A stretch of DNA of 64,000 nt, from positions 22,932,146-22,996,145 of the forward strand of contig JAKCOZ010000001.1 in the NCBI GenBank assembly GCA_022605955.1. Reading direction: 5' to 3'. The stretch is from Rallus limicola (lineage: Eukaryota > Chordata > Aves > Gruiformes > Rallidae). Positions 50,019 through 63,746 of the stretch are shown here, one piece after another (positions within the stretch are counted from its first letter, which is position 1; every line of letters begins with the position of its first letter). The notes under the pieces are model-generated. The model made no database searches. It worked only from the letters and a program-made list of their open reading frames with translations, and had not been told where the DNA came from. A program made the translations under genes and the position numbers.

Positions 50019-52370
50019 TACTTGTACACAAGATTGTTGGAATGGCTGTGGGTTGTTGTTTTTTTTTGAGGCCCTCAAATTATGAGGAGTCATCAGTACT
50101 TAAGGAACTACTTAAGAGGTAGAAGTGCCATGGCATGAAGGTATCATCCATCTTTTTACTTGTTTGCAACTAGAAAACATCTCATCTGTCTGAAAGTTTT
50201 TGACAGGCATTCCAGTTAGTGCTGTTAAAAAAGACATATGCAAGGGGTTATATTTAAAAGAAGAAAAGAAATAAATGTATGTGCCTCATTTGAGTCTATC
50301 AGTTGTAAACCGCTTCTGGACCTTTATAATAACATGAGAGATCCTCTGGCTTTCCACCAGTCCCTGCAAACTGACACAGCTCACTGAACACGGGGAGGAG
50401 GTGAGCAGCACAGGGTGGCCTCATGCTGCTCTGTAATCCCTACCATGCTCCCTGCAAGCTTGCTGTGGCCCAGGTTGTCTCACCAGAGGTGAAAAGCTGA
50501 CTTGCATTTTCACTGCTGTACAGAGGAGGATATTTGTTAGTGATGGATCTTTGTAGAGAGCGTGCCTCCGTTTCTGAGATACATGTTCTTTGATGGCGGA
50601 TACCAGTTGCTGGTATGCTGTCACTTCCCCTTTAATTTCCTTATTGCCAGTAGATGTTCTGCTCCTTTTTCATGTCAGATAAGTTGTTTGTTTTTTTTTA
50701 AACAGAGCTGAATTTTTTCCCATTGTGACTTTATTTTTTCCTGCTGTGACTTCACATACAAACGTAATTTACTGTTGCTGAATGTCAGTGCCTACTTATA
50801 TGACACCCAGAGAAAGAATGGGTGAGTGTGGAAATGCTAAAGGAGCAGGGTGATATTTTTGTGTTGAACCAGATGTCTTTTGAGGACTGATGGAAGGTAA
50901 TGTTTTTTAATGAAGGTTTGTCTCTGTTGTCAACTGCAGACTGAGGATGCTACTAATGCTTGGGAACTTTTACGGAGGAACCTGGGTCCTAGGTGGTGAT
51001 ACATACTATTTCTTATGCTTTTTTCCCTTCTTTTTTTTTTTTTTAATGTCCACACCAGAAAGAGCAGTAGGATGTCTCTTTGTTTTATATTTAAACCTGT
51101 TTTGTACAAAAAATCCGGCAACTTGGAAACTGCAGCCATTGTTGGAATTAAATGTGATGGGTGGAAGACTGGTACATCTTCCATCTTCTCAGGTGTTTGA
51201 GCCATGAGATACATCATCATGTCACAAAATAACGAAAAGCTTCTATAGTGTGATGCCTCTTTAAGGATTTGACATGCAAATATAGTTCACAGGAATGAGA
51301 TGTCCATAGCACAGTTAAACAGAGCAAATGCCTTCGCTAGCAGCTGAGCACAGAAAACTGGCATCACTGAATCTGCACAAACTACAGTGCCTTCTTGGCT
51401 GAGATGAGTGTGTGGGAAAGCGTTTGCTTCAATGACTATTTTTGACCTATTTTGTGAATAAATAGGACTTATGCCTCTAGAGCTTTCAATCTGGCAACTT
51501 TCAGTAGCACTACATTAACAAGGAGAAGAAAACAATGATTAATACTCTTGAATAGAAATATTCTCCTGCTATGGCTTCCAGAATTTCACATTTAAGATGA
51601 TCTTGTGTGAAATGCACATCTAAGATTCCTTTTTTTTTTTTTAACAAACCCTTATTCACAAAAACACTGATACCAGGTGTTTGTTCCTTAGCTCCATGCA
51701 GATCGATGGCAATGAGAGAGGGGATGAAAGTGCTCTAAAGGGGGGATCTGCAGACAGAGGAGTATCTGTGGAAAGAGCACCAGTGTTCCCTACTTGCTCT
51801 GATTTTCCTATTGAATTTAATTAATATATAATTCAGTGGCAAAAAAATCTTTAAAACAAACCTTTGTTCTGAAATATGTGGTGTTTGTTTTTTGCTTCTC
51901 GAGAAAGACATGAGGAAGAGTTACCAGCAAGGGGTCAGCTGATGGTTACTTTGATGTGCAAGGCAGAAAAGAGTTCAGTTTATTCTTTTTTTGTGTTAGT
52001 GTAGTAGAAAAAAAATTTGCATGAATAAAGCAAGTGGGTAGTATAACATTGTGTACAACAGAAAGCATGAACTGAAGCCACTTGTTTAAATTAATCAAAT
52101 TAGAACTGCTCCAAGTATGATTAATCAGAGTGATGGGAGAATGTTTTTTTTATTAAAAGTACCAACAAAAAACCCCACCCCAAACCAGCTTGTTTTGAGA
52201 GGAGAATATTGGTGTTTCCCAGCAATTCTTCTATAATGTGCAGGCAAAAAATTTTTGGGTCTTGGTCTTTTGTAACAATGAACTGCTAAAACCTCTCAAA
52301 CTGCAGACAAGTGCTGAAAAGTCTTTAGTATTTATTTCTCCAACAAAATCTGGTTTTGTTTTGTTGAGGG

Positions 52371-52386
52371 TTTTTTTTTTTTTTTT
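52371..52386. repeat. T16 homopolymer run
   Basis: Sixteen T following GAGGG. It is simple sequence with no recognised retrocopy beside it. Confidence 0.95.
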
Positions 52387-53799
52387 AAGGAAAGTGAATG
52401 TGTTCCACATTGCTTTTTGTCAAAAAGCTAATTATCTATTTAAAAAGATGTTTCAACAGAAAATTTTTGACAATCTCTGAGTAAGTAGCGTTGAGTTAAA
52501 AGGCTCCCATTTTAAAACATCATAATTTTTTTGACAGTACTTTCCAGCAAGCTGTAATGGCACATATAAACAACCAGATTCTCTACACAGCTAACAGAGG
52601 CTACATGGATTTTGGTTAGGACTAGGGTTTGTTGTTATTTTTTTACCTTTTTCCTGAGATCTGGTTTTAAGGTGATCAAGCTAATACAGTGCCAGCTTGA
52701 ATCTGAGATCACTGTGTGATGGGGCATGGTGCAGGATTCCTCTAGCAATGCCAATGTTGTTTATTTCATGTGGTACAGCACAATGAAAAACGCAGTGGAC
52801 ACATCGTCTTGCACCCGAAGGTGTCAGAACTGCCCTCCTGTGGCACTCTGCCTGTGCTAAAGAGACCACTAGTGCCCAGATCTCAGCTGGCCTGTGTCCT
52901 GCTGCCTTTGATATCTCTGTGTGAGGCTCTGCAGTGTTTCTATTTCTGGGTTTAATGTGGAGTTTCAGCTTGAGTCTCTCCATCCCTGGGATGGATTTAC
53001 CAGTAAGTCTTCTCCAGTTAGGCTGCTTTTAGACTGCTATATATCAGGGCTGTCAGAGCCCTTAGATCCCTCTTCTAGGTCACCTCCTTGCCTTTCCCCA
53101 GGGGACTATAGCAACTCCTGCCTCCCACTGAGCTTTCCTACACATATGCTAATACAATGCTATTAGTGCCACCTTCTTCCCCAGAGAGCTGGATGGAATA
53201 ATGTTTTTTGGGAAACAGGGACTCTTGGCTTCTCCCCAGGCACTGACACTGCTCTTCCAGTGGCTCCTACCAGCTCAGGAGCCATCTCTGACTGAGTGTC
53301 TGGAACATTAAAATTGGTAACACTTCCCTACCTGACAGGCTGGAGGCGAGAAGTGGTTGTAAGGATTAGTTACCCAAGGGCTAGAGCATGCCAAGAGTTA
53401 TTAATAATGCAAAGCAAGAAATGTTCTGAAACGGAAACAAAATTCTGGCTTTTTGCTTCAAAGGAGAGATTTACAGGAACACTGTAAAGACTCTGCTTTT
53501 CAGTCAGGTGGATTAGCTGATGTCTTACGGCATTACAGAAGGACATGAAATAGTGGGAGCGTGGCAGGCCTTGAAGTGTCTCCCACTTCTGGGTCACTCT
53601 GTGCTGTTCAGTGCATTAGCAAATGGAGAGAAGATGACTCCTGTCCGTGAGATGCAGCTGCCAAAAGCTTCCCAGGTTGTTTTCTTAATTTAGCATGTCA
53701 GGGTTTTGCTCAGATAATTACTTTTATCCTTCACTTTTAACAATCTCTTGTAGAAGAGTCAGTGGAAACGTGAGAGGAAGACTCGTGTCTCTGCGTTTC

Positions 53800-54045
53800 T
53801 ATAGGGGTGAGCAGAGATAAGAGGAAGGAAGAATGGCAAAGGACCAAGAAGAAGCCAATGTGTATGTGGAGTGAGATAGAGGGGAACAAAGAGTGCAAAA
53901 CAGAGAGAAGGAAGAGATGTGGTAGCACAAGCTAAAAATAATCAGTCAAGGGAGTGAAAATTGGTTACAAAGGATGGAATGTAAAAGTGCAGGAGAAGGC
54001 AAGGGAGAGTGAGTCAGTGAATAAAGAGAAGAAGAAAATGAGTTT
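53800..54045. repeat. Purine-rich tract
   Basis: About 245 bp strongly biased to A and G on the + strand (GAGAGGAAG, GAAGAAGCC, GAGAGAAGGAAGAGATG, AAAGAGAAGAAGAAAATGAG). It is not a clean microsatellite. It may be a decayed GA-rich simple repeat. Confidence 0.6.
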
Positions 54046-57000
54046 ATTATCTTTTATCTGACAGTACTGAAAGTGGTGTAAAACTTGCCTGATGTGGAGC
54101 CAGCAATTACCCTGTGCTGTGCAAGCCTCCGCTTAAAAGGCGGTAAGGAAATGAATCTTATTTCTGATCAAAGAGAGACAGCCCTCTCTCTGTCCTTGCG
54201 TGGGTGCTGGAGCCATTCCTGCTCCTCTGCTGGTTCTCTGGTCTCCAAGCTGAGTGCTAGCTTGCCCATGATCTAGATCCTCGTGTTATGCAATGCCTAG
54301 AGGGGGTCTCATCTGTGCCAAAAGGGGCAACATTAGCAAGCTCCGGAAACACTCCCAGGAAGCACCTAGGATTGGGTTGCTTGATTAAATAGTTTTATTT
54401 GTTAACAAAACCCCAAAACCTACATGCTGCCCATCACACATCTGTTTGCAGAACATCTGGGAGGTGTAAGGGGTAAGGTTCGTGCCTCTAAGCTACTTCC
54501 TTCATCACTGACACCTGTAGAGGCTTGGGAGATTTCTCAGGACAAAACAGCATTTTATTCTGATGCTCTGCTGCAGTCCCACTCCCTGTCATGCTCATTA
54601 ACACTCTCTGCAAGAGGTAACATGCACTTCCATGTCCCTGCTGTAGGGCTTGCAGTCAACTGTGATCTTTGTTTGCTGCTGCTGTCAGTAGGCAACACGG
54701 TACCAGGGACCAGTTCCACTCCTGCCAAAGCCACTCCTGCATTGGAAAGGTGCAGGACACAAGCTTCAATGAGGAAAAAACACACAAGGTGAATTTGTAG
54801 CCTGACAGAATTTTGTAGCCCTAGAAACTGTTCTGGGGCTATTGAATCTCTTTCACCCTAGAAGTCACTTCTGCTGGAGCTCCTTCTGTCCCTAGTACAT
54901 TCATTATGATGGGACTGGAAAGGGTTGGTTTATCCTCCAACCCACTGGTCTGGCACTGGGGAATTGGCCTTTTCCTTCTTTGTTTCTCTCCTGTGTCTCC
55001 AGCAAACCAGTGCAACAATCTGGGAGTTCTGTAAGAGGGTTCCTCTTCCTTGTTTTTCAGTGTGGGATAGGTTTTGATCTTTGAATGGAGATAACAGTGT
55101 AGTAGAAGTATAGTTCTAGCTGCTGATTACATCTTTTTATTTCATTGTCATGGATGGAGAACTTTCATCTCTAAGTCTTTAGCTCCTCCCAGCCCCAGCT
55201 CAGAGGTAATGGGTGTCAATCACTACCACTTGATAATCTGAACAGATATTGTTGCTATTGGATCCACTGCCTTTTAAACCATGCTGATAACACGCCTTGC
55301 TGACAATCAGGATAGAAACTAGGGACAGAGGAGCATAAAAAGAACAACCTTCATAGAAACAAGTTGGAAGAAGAGGCAGTGTGCGGTCTTGATTTAGTCT
55401 GGAGTTTAGGATTTCAACACTGATGCCTGACGAGGTGGCTGTGTACAAGACATAGAACTGCAGCACCTCAGCTGTTATCTGTAAAACTGGGAAAAATGTT
55501 GCCTCCCTGATTGATGTTACAGGGTGCTTAAACACTATGTAAATGAAGGTTCCATAAATAATGCAGGTGTGTAGATGAGCCTACCTGTGGGAAGATAAGT
55601 AGAATGAAAAGAATATCATCCTGAAGTGGAATTCCAGTCTGCTGAGTGGATATATATATTTGGTAAGTCCATAAACTACTGATTTTCTAAGCAGACCTAG
55701 GTGGTTAAGCATAAATCTCTAATACTAAATCATTTAAAACATTTATCTTGTTGGTTCAATATAATTTTAGGATGTTTGAGTTATTATTTTAAAAATATGT
55801 CGCTAAGACTGTGCCTTATATCAAAATACAGGTCCTGAACTTAGCCTGCTTCTAAACTGTAGGGACTAAATTGTACTGCCAGGCACACAGCACGGCTCTC
55901 TGGGATGTACGCTGGTGAGAACTGGAGCTGCAGAGGGAAATTTCTACTTAGTATATTTGTCATATTGGTAGACTTTTAAAAATAACATTTTAAAAGTCCT
56001 GGGTTTGTTTGGTTTTTTGTTGAGTAGAAACAGTATTTGGTGATACTGCACTTGTTTCTGCCGAGCGAACTCAAAGACTGAAGGTAAATATTTGATAGCT
56101 TCTCAGACTGCAGCAACTCAAGAGTTGAAGCTGCAGCCCTGCTTACAAAGTGGACAGGTAGCGTGATGAGCCTTGTCCTGTGTTGAAGCAGGAGCTGTAT
56201 CATCTCCAAGCCTGCCAGGACTTGGCAAAAAAGCTGCAGTCGTTCACAGTATTGCAGCAGGCAGAGCCCAGGTTATAAACCTGCGAGAGAGAAACATTGT
56301 CTAGCATGTAGATGCAGTTACACCAAGTGTGACAGTGGGGAGCACCCTGTGTGAAAGCTTCCAGTGGTACACCAAGAGGAGATGCAAGTTTTTCTGCTTT
56401 CATGTTTCGCTGGAGGACTTGCCATTTTATCCAAAACTTCCCTGAAGGGAAGCTGGAACAATCTAGCCATGAGGCTAATGGCAGAAGCAAGAGCTTAATG
56501 ATAAGTGGTCCTATGGCAATGTGGTCTGAGCATCTACGAACAGCACTAAAATACTCTGGATATGATGGTTTCAGGATATAATTGCATCAAGTCTTGGGCA
56601 GGACAAGGTAATGTCTACCCCTTGGAGAAGGGGTTGCGTGCCTGACTGCATCTTGGGATTTCCATTTCTATCAGCTACTCTAACAAAAAAAGCTGCCTTT
56701 TCCATTAAAATTTTCATTGCTCTTACTGTGGTAGGAACTTCAGTAAGTCCAAGGAACAGCCAGTTAGATCAGTAATACTTAGGTATGAACATAGCAGAAA
56801 CCAAACTGGAGTTACCTTGGCTTTTATGGCTTTGGAAGAACAGGGAAACAGAACTGTGTTTGACAACCGTTCAAAGGGGAAAAAAACAATAGAGGCAGGA
56901 GCGCTGCTTCCCCCGTCCCCTCCAAGCAATGCAATCTTGAAAGAACAAAAGTAAAAGAGTCACTTTAATCCCAGTGGTAAATTGCTAGCATGTTCTTCAG

Positions 57001-60000
57001 TCTGATGCCTTACCTACATTAATATAATATGCAGTGATAGTAAAAATGCAGCACTTCAGAATGAATTTCAGATTACGGCTGGACAGCCAGAGAGAAAAGC
57101 TCTAAATAGCAGCTTGATGGGCACTAGTGAGATTCTGGCTCTTGGATGTAAAGGGAGCTTAGAAACAACTGTGTAGCTAGCTGGGAAATAGGTAATATGG
57201 ACTCTGGTTTTTTTGGCATGAAAATTAAGACTTTGCTTGCTTTTTCTTTTAAAATTTGTGTATTTTCTCCTATTTGTGAACTTTCTCAAGGGATATAAGT
57301 AATGCTTCCACTTTTTGCTGTTGTGCCATGGGGTATGTGTGGAATAGAGACACAAGATACAAGTGTTATTTAAAGTCTTTTCTGTAGCCCTTTGTTTCAA
57401 ATAGGTGTAAAATTAACCTGGCTAGAGTGCATTATTGAAACACCTGCACAGTGTTGGATAATGTCTTCTCTGCCCTGGGAACTAGGTTTTTTTTTCAGAT
57501 AACAGATGCTCCCTCTGCTTGCTTTGAATCTGGAAAAGATAACACAAGGTAGGACCTACATTAACAGAGAAAATTACTATTTCAATGCTTCTTGGCAGTA
57601 ATTGTGGATTAGATACACATGGACATCCCCTCAGAAATGTAGAGGTGATATTAAACTGAGAAGTCATGTGATACCAATTAAACACATATGTCAACTCGCT
57701 TCTGTTCAGTAGTTTATTTTTCTGAATATATTCCAGCATCTATAAAAAAAAAAATAGTTAAATCTGACACCAAATAAGGAAGAAAAAAACCCTCCCATCT
57801 GGCAGAGTAGTGTTTCCTGTCTTACAGTGAGCTTTATGTGTGTGTGTGAATATATATGAAGTATTTTTTTATTTTTTTTCCTTCCTAACTGACATGGATT
57901 ACTGACAACATGCTCTAAAATGGTCAATGTTTTGTATTTAATCCTTTGGGCATAATGGTATGATAACGGTGCAAGTCAGATAACTTGCAACCATACAGAT
58001 TTTGAGACACGAGTTTTGTGCCACTGGCACAAAGAAGTCACCCTCTTTTCCCAGTGGGACAAACTCTCTCCTACAGCTTTCAGAAGGTCTGAGATAAGAT
58101 ATTTTTAGATATGGGAAAGCTATTTTAAAGTTGGTAGGTTTTTGGTCTCTTTTTTTCAGTTTTAATGGCTCCCTCTGAGGCCCCTGTGGTTGGGGTGGTT
58201 GTAACTAAGGCACCTGGTGCTGAAGATGAAAAAAAAAAAAGAGTAACACAGTCCTAGCAGCACTTTATAAAAGCTCTTTGTATTGCTCCAAAAAGACTTT
58301 TAACATGTAGCAAAGAGAATATATGAGAGTATAAAATTTTGGAAGTAGGCTATGAAGTCTACCTGAATAGAGACACTGTGCTGTTCATGGTTTTGCCACT
58401 TGAGAAGTGCTCTGATGTATGTATTCCTACTGGTAGTGTGCTGTCTCCTGTCTACTTGTTCCTACCTCTATACCACCTCCTTAGTGGCGCCAGTGCAAAA
58501 CTGTGGGTGTCTGTTTAGTGAACTAGATTAGGGAGCTGATTCCCCTTCATAAGGGCCCAGAGTGGAGAAAAATGCTTGTTTTTCTTCTGAATCCAGTTTC
58601 CCAGCCCAGATTATTCCAGAGGCACACGGCCATGTGATGTGCAATGGGGCAATGGTGTGAGAGCAGGGGGAAGTAGGGCTGTGGCATCAGGGCAGGGCTG
58701 CTCATGCACATTGGCCTCTGAATTGGTGGTGCTCTGCAGTATCTGCACGCTGCTTTTCACTGAGGTGTAAAATTAGATGAAGAAGGGAGAACATATAAAG
58801 ACCCATACCAGAATGTGACAGTTTTAAATGAAATGTAATTTTGAGCCCACATAATGGAACCACTTTCAGTAAAGGATCACAGCCACTTATTCCCAGCAAA
58901 CCAACACATTTACTTTCGTCCCTATGGGCCAGTAGGACACAAAAAAAATTTGGTTTATCCTTCTGTGTACCCTCTGCCAGGCAGACAAATTCATTTAATC
59001 TTCTCCTTGAGGCTATGTCTGTTCCACGCTTTCCTTTGTGCCTACTAAATATGAAGGGACGTATTTACTTGAGGTGTTTTCCAGTCCATATCTTCTATCC
59101 TTCACAAGGGGCAAAGCTGCAAAGTCACAAAGGTTGCTAGGGCAAGGCACTGCCCTCAGTCCAGCATCACATCCTTCCTCTGTTGTGTGAGCTAAATGCT
59201 TGTTAAAGTTGCAGAAGACGAATACCATCCTCTAGGTCTTGCAAATATCCAGGTTGATGGTGGCTAATCTGTGTCTTGTGGGTCACCAGGAGACTTGGTC
59301 CATAAGTCTGAGCTGGGCTTGGGACAAGCTTCTGACAAAACTCGTAGATATTCCATACTACCTGTTTCTTAGGGAGCCATCTGAACTGTGTTTCTTTGGT
59401 AAGAGATGATGAAACAAGTGTCCCCTGACTTTAACTTCAAAGTATTCTCACTGTTTACAGTGGTTCTCCCTGGAAAGCCTTGAAATAATTCCATAAGTAC
59501 CTGTATATAGGCATGTGTGTACACATATTTGTTAATACAGCACATGTGTATGCTGATATAAATGGAGAGACGATGTGTAATACAATGTGAGATTGTGCTG
59601 CACATCCAGAAGAAGGTTTTATTTAGTGTTGCACTGTGTAGATTTCTAAGCTGTTGCTGAGAGCTGAAAAAGCCCTGAGCCTGATTTCAGCACCTTCTAA
59701 GACTGCTATAAATTTTGGCAATCTTTGTCACCATCCTCATCCTTCCTTTGCTGGTTTTCTTTTTTAGAATAGCTTTCAAAAAGAAAGAGAATAACTGTAA
59801 TGAAAGTCACCACAGCTTCTCTTCTCCCTCCTCAGGCTGCAAACCTGATGAGGCTCAGAGGCTGTGTGTACTTATTTTCTAACCTGTTGCTGATTGCTGG
59901 CACCCTTGAGGTACATGAGGCTTCATATCTCTTCTCAGCACAAAATCCAGGGAATCCTTATCCTTGAAGCCTGTTGTATGTGAGATCTGGTGTGGGGTTT

Positions 60001-61769
60001 TCTATCTGGTAAGGTCAAGATAATGTGGAGACCCCTCACATAGTGTGTGTGGGGCTGCAGGTGTGTTCCTGCATTGTGCTCATTTTGACAGTCCCATTCC
60101 TCCACCAGTTTTGAGATTCTTGTGCTGCCTCTCATCTCTGTCCCTTACATAAAAGGGACAAACATCTATGGCTTGAGAAGGGTCTGAATTTTTCTTTAGC
60201 AGATTCTTTAAAATGTTAGTTTAGGATTTTTCTTTTCAACTGTATGCTAGTGCTGCTGTTATTTCATATTTCATGTTTATTGGCTTTTCAAGCTTTATCA
60301 GATCTGAGCTACTTACACAGATCTTGACAGATCAGTTTTACTAGTATGTGGATTTTATGATGCACTGAAACAGTAGGCATATGAACGTATTAACAAATGA
60401 GGAGTGAGGAATATGTGCAAGAGGATGAAGAGACAAGCAGTGTATCTACATGGCCTTTTAGAGACTCAGGTGGACTCACTCTTCCCATCCCTAAAGCTTG
60501 CTGGGAGCTATGTTTCTGCTGAGCAGAGATGTATCTTTCCCTAGGAAAGATTATGTAGGCATATGCAAGAGAGGAGGAAATGTGGGAATATAGTTTGTGT
60601 TCTGTTGTCGTTTTCTGGAGAATTAGTAGTCTAGTGCCAGATAATTGAAGACAAATTTTTTATCATCTATTCAGCCTTTGCCATCTCCCTTCCCTGATCA
60701 CAGAATGTTACCTTTGCTCATTTGCAGAGAGGTCTGCTGACCCCGAGAAGGGATAAGTCTTAGAAGGGCTAGTGCTAAGTGGGCTGGTGTGTTTTTGTGG
60801 AAGCCGAACTGGACATCATGCAGATAGTAAAGGTCTGGGAGGCTCTCACCTTAGGTACAGCACTGAGCTCCATTTGCTTGTTGTGACCCAGAATTCAGGT
60901 TTCTGTATGAAGGTGAAGTCTCTAGGGCCAGGTTAATCTGGGATTTAGTACCATTTTGGTAGCTTAAAACAACAGAGCATAATCAAAGCACATATGCAAG
61001 CCTGGTTCCTATAGACCCATTCATCCAGCACTGATCTTGAGGAGGAAAACTAGTTCTAGAAAATCTTTGGGATCATCACTACATCCTAAAAAAGACTTTC
61101 TGCTGAATGAAATGTAGAAAGATGTGCTTTTGCATAGCTGTCTTTCTATGAACTGATGAGATATTTATATGCAAGGTCTTTGTTCCCTGATTGCTTTCAG
61201 TTTACATTAACTCTCTGGATCTTAAGAATTTCAGATAAGAAAGGTGCTAGTTTAAAAAAAGAAATTCTCCACAGTATGGATGCATTTCTGGGGCTTTGGA
61301 TTTCTTACGTGCTTCTGGGCTGTAATCAGAGATGATTAGAGATGTCTTTAATGCAGTGCCACACTGCAGTACAAAGTGAGTTTTATGGTAGGTGGGCAGT
61401 GTGCAGAGCATCACTTACTATCTGGGATAAATACAGCCTGCCCTATGCTACCAGGTATTTCCACCTTGCATTGCTGCCTGTATTTGGGTCATTGGTCCTG
61501 GACTGTGTGGGATCTCTGCGTGAAATGGAAGGCTATGTTTGCTTGGATGTGTGCCTAGTCTGGACAGGGGGGATGGAATCCTTTGGCAACCAGCCTTCTC
61601 CCCAGCCTGGTACCATCGCTCATGGCGATGGCAGGGGTTGTCTTACTGTTCACACACACTGGCAATTCGCTGACAGTCCTCGGTGTTGCTGCTTAGGCCC
61701 CAGCACAACTGTGGTGTGATGAGCTCCATTTTGACATCTGTTCATTAAGCTTTAGACTTGGCTTCTTAC

Positions 61770-61900
61770 CTAGCGTGAGTCATTCAGAAATGCCACCAGA
61801 TGACACTGCACTAGCTCCGCTGCGGGCAGCGACCAAAAACCTCTCCGGAAGGCAAGATAATCAATGCACTTCACTCGCATCGTTGTGGGGCTGAGGGACC
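61770..61900. promoter_or_regulatory. Candidate regulatory cluster: AP-1, CTCF-like, ETS
   Basis: TGAGTCA (AP-1) lies at 61776-61782. CCACCAGATGACACTGC at 61793-61809 resembles the CTCF core with at least one mismatch at a normally important G. CCGGAAG (ETS) lies at 61845-61851. CpGs are locally frequent (61818-61832, 61846, 61877-61882) in an otherwise CpG-poor intron. The block is repeat-free. All sites are read by eye. Confidence 0.35.
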
Positions 61901-62653
61901 TCCCCACCCCGTGCCCACAGCACTCCTGCTTCAGAGCCAGGTGAATGACCACCTAAGCTTCCCCTGGAAGCTGGCAGTGAATCTGTCCCGTAGCAGGGCT
62001 TGTTGTGCTGGAGTGTTCTGCTGGGGTAGAGATGGAGAGGATGGGAGGGTTTGCAGAGGGAAATCAAGAGATGGCAAAGGTTTTTTTGAATATTGTTTCA
62101 TTTTACTATCTGGATAGCTCACCATGAAGGTGCCCCTTCCCCTGGCACTCTTTGTACTCCAAGGCTCCCCCAGCAACATACAGATGGTGTCTTTTCAACA
62201 GATGTTTTGTCTTTTAAAATTGTCTGCACTCTTCTGAAGGGGCTTTGTGCTCTTTTCTTTGTGTGCTTGCGACCCTTTAATGAAGTGCGTTGTTTCTGCT
62301 TCCCTGTCCCTTTCCTACTGGCATCTTTAATTGCTCCCTGTCTCTTCCAGTTTCTTTGCTGCTTTTGGTATTAATTGATTTCACTTTACAGTCTCTTTAG
62401 CAGGAACCATAACGAGTCCTAGAGTTGCTTTTGAGGGGTGTTATTTTGCTTGACAGCATGGGACTTCAGTCCTCGTCTGAAGTGGAGCAAACTGGGGACA
62501 ACGCCCATTGCTGAACACAACTTTGGAGCACCATAGGTGCAAGAGCAGAGCAGGGAGATGACCAAGTGCTGCCTGCCTGCTCTGCCATGTCTGTGCCCTG
62601 CCATGCTGTTAGCATTACCCAAGGATAAGGTATTAAGTTTTCAGGACTTCTAA

Positions 62654-62715
62654 TGATATGATTATATTAGTTCTGGGATTGTATTATTTCTGATATGATT
62701 GTATTAGTTCTGGGA
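62654..62715. repeat. Tandem duplication, 25-bp core, period 37
   Basis: TGATATGATTATATTAGTTC (core continuing TGGGA) at 62654-62678 recurs with one difference at 62691-62715. It is a local duplication. Confidence 0.9.
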
Positions 62716-63746
62716 AACTTCTCTGTTTTAAATAAAGGCAGGGGAAGGTGGGAACCTTTCCCAGTTTCTATATCCTAGAACAAAACTGGGTATTTTTTTA
62801 CTTGTTTTCCAGGCATTTCTTTACAAACATCCAGGGACTGTGGATGTTGCAGAGTAGTAATGTAATGACCTTGCAGCCTTCCTTTTTCAACCACTCTGCC
62901 TTTGCACCCTTAAATTGGCCTCCACATGCCTCAGGAAAGAATGTGTGGCAAAGAAGCCTTTTTAACAGCTAGTTCTGATGTGCAGAAAAAGAAAGTGCAA
63001 CCTTCCTAAACTTAGTGGCTTTAGCTATGAAGTGAATGGACTGCCAAACTGAAGGAAAAATTTGTGATGAACATACCACATGGTTCCCTTTTCCCAGTTC
63101 CTCATATGTAATTTCACCATCAGCTGGGCACGTTTGCAGAATGTACCAATAGTTAGCCCTCTAGTTTCCAAGCAGTTTGTAAATAGTAAAATGTTCCAAT
63201 GAAAAAGAGAAGCAAAATCTGCATTTTGGAGCCAGGGGAACAGTCACATGTAGTTTGTACATTTTGCACAGTCTTACGAAACAGACCAGTTGCAGATCTA
63301 GAAGCAGCAGCAGTTAAAAGCTAATGTAACTGTAGGGCTGATGCTGACTCCTCTGTGATGATGACAAGATGATAGTTGATCCATAGCTCCTAGCTCTGAA
63401 ATATCGTGCTTGATATTTCCTCTTTCACCACATAAAAAACTTGGAAGAGCTTCTGGAACAGTTGGCTATCTTCTTTTTACTCCTTGTTTTTTCATTTCTT
63501 GCAGCAAGCTCTGTCTGCCTACATACCTGTTTCTCAGGGAGGGATTGCTTCACAGGATTGACTGGAGCAGCTAATACTTGTTTTCTCATACATTCCTTGT
63601 AGTTCAGCTCCATGTTTGTTAGATTTATTCTGTCTTAGTATGTTGCCCATTTATCTCCTGCACTATGTAGTCCCCATTGTGGAGATGCCTGCTGTTTGGA
63701 ATTTTTTCATCATTTGTTACTTCTTGAGCCCAGTGGTTGGAGCATA

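Larger units (their letters stand above)
50019..63746. other. Repeat-poor intron sequence
   Basis: No exon, CR1 or LTR was recognised over 13.7 kb. Homopolymer T runs occur at 51031-51044, 51630-51642 and 52371-52386, and an A run at 58229-58240. The only block I single out is the motif cluster at 61770-61900. Confidence 0.5.
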
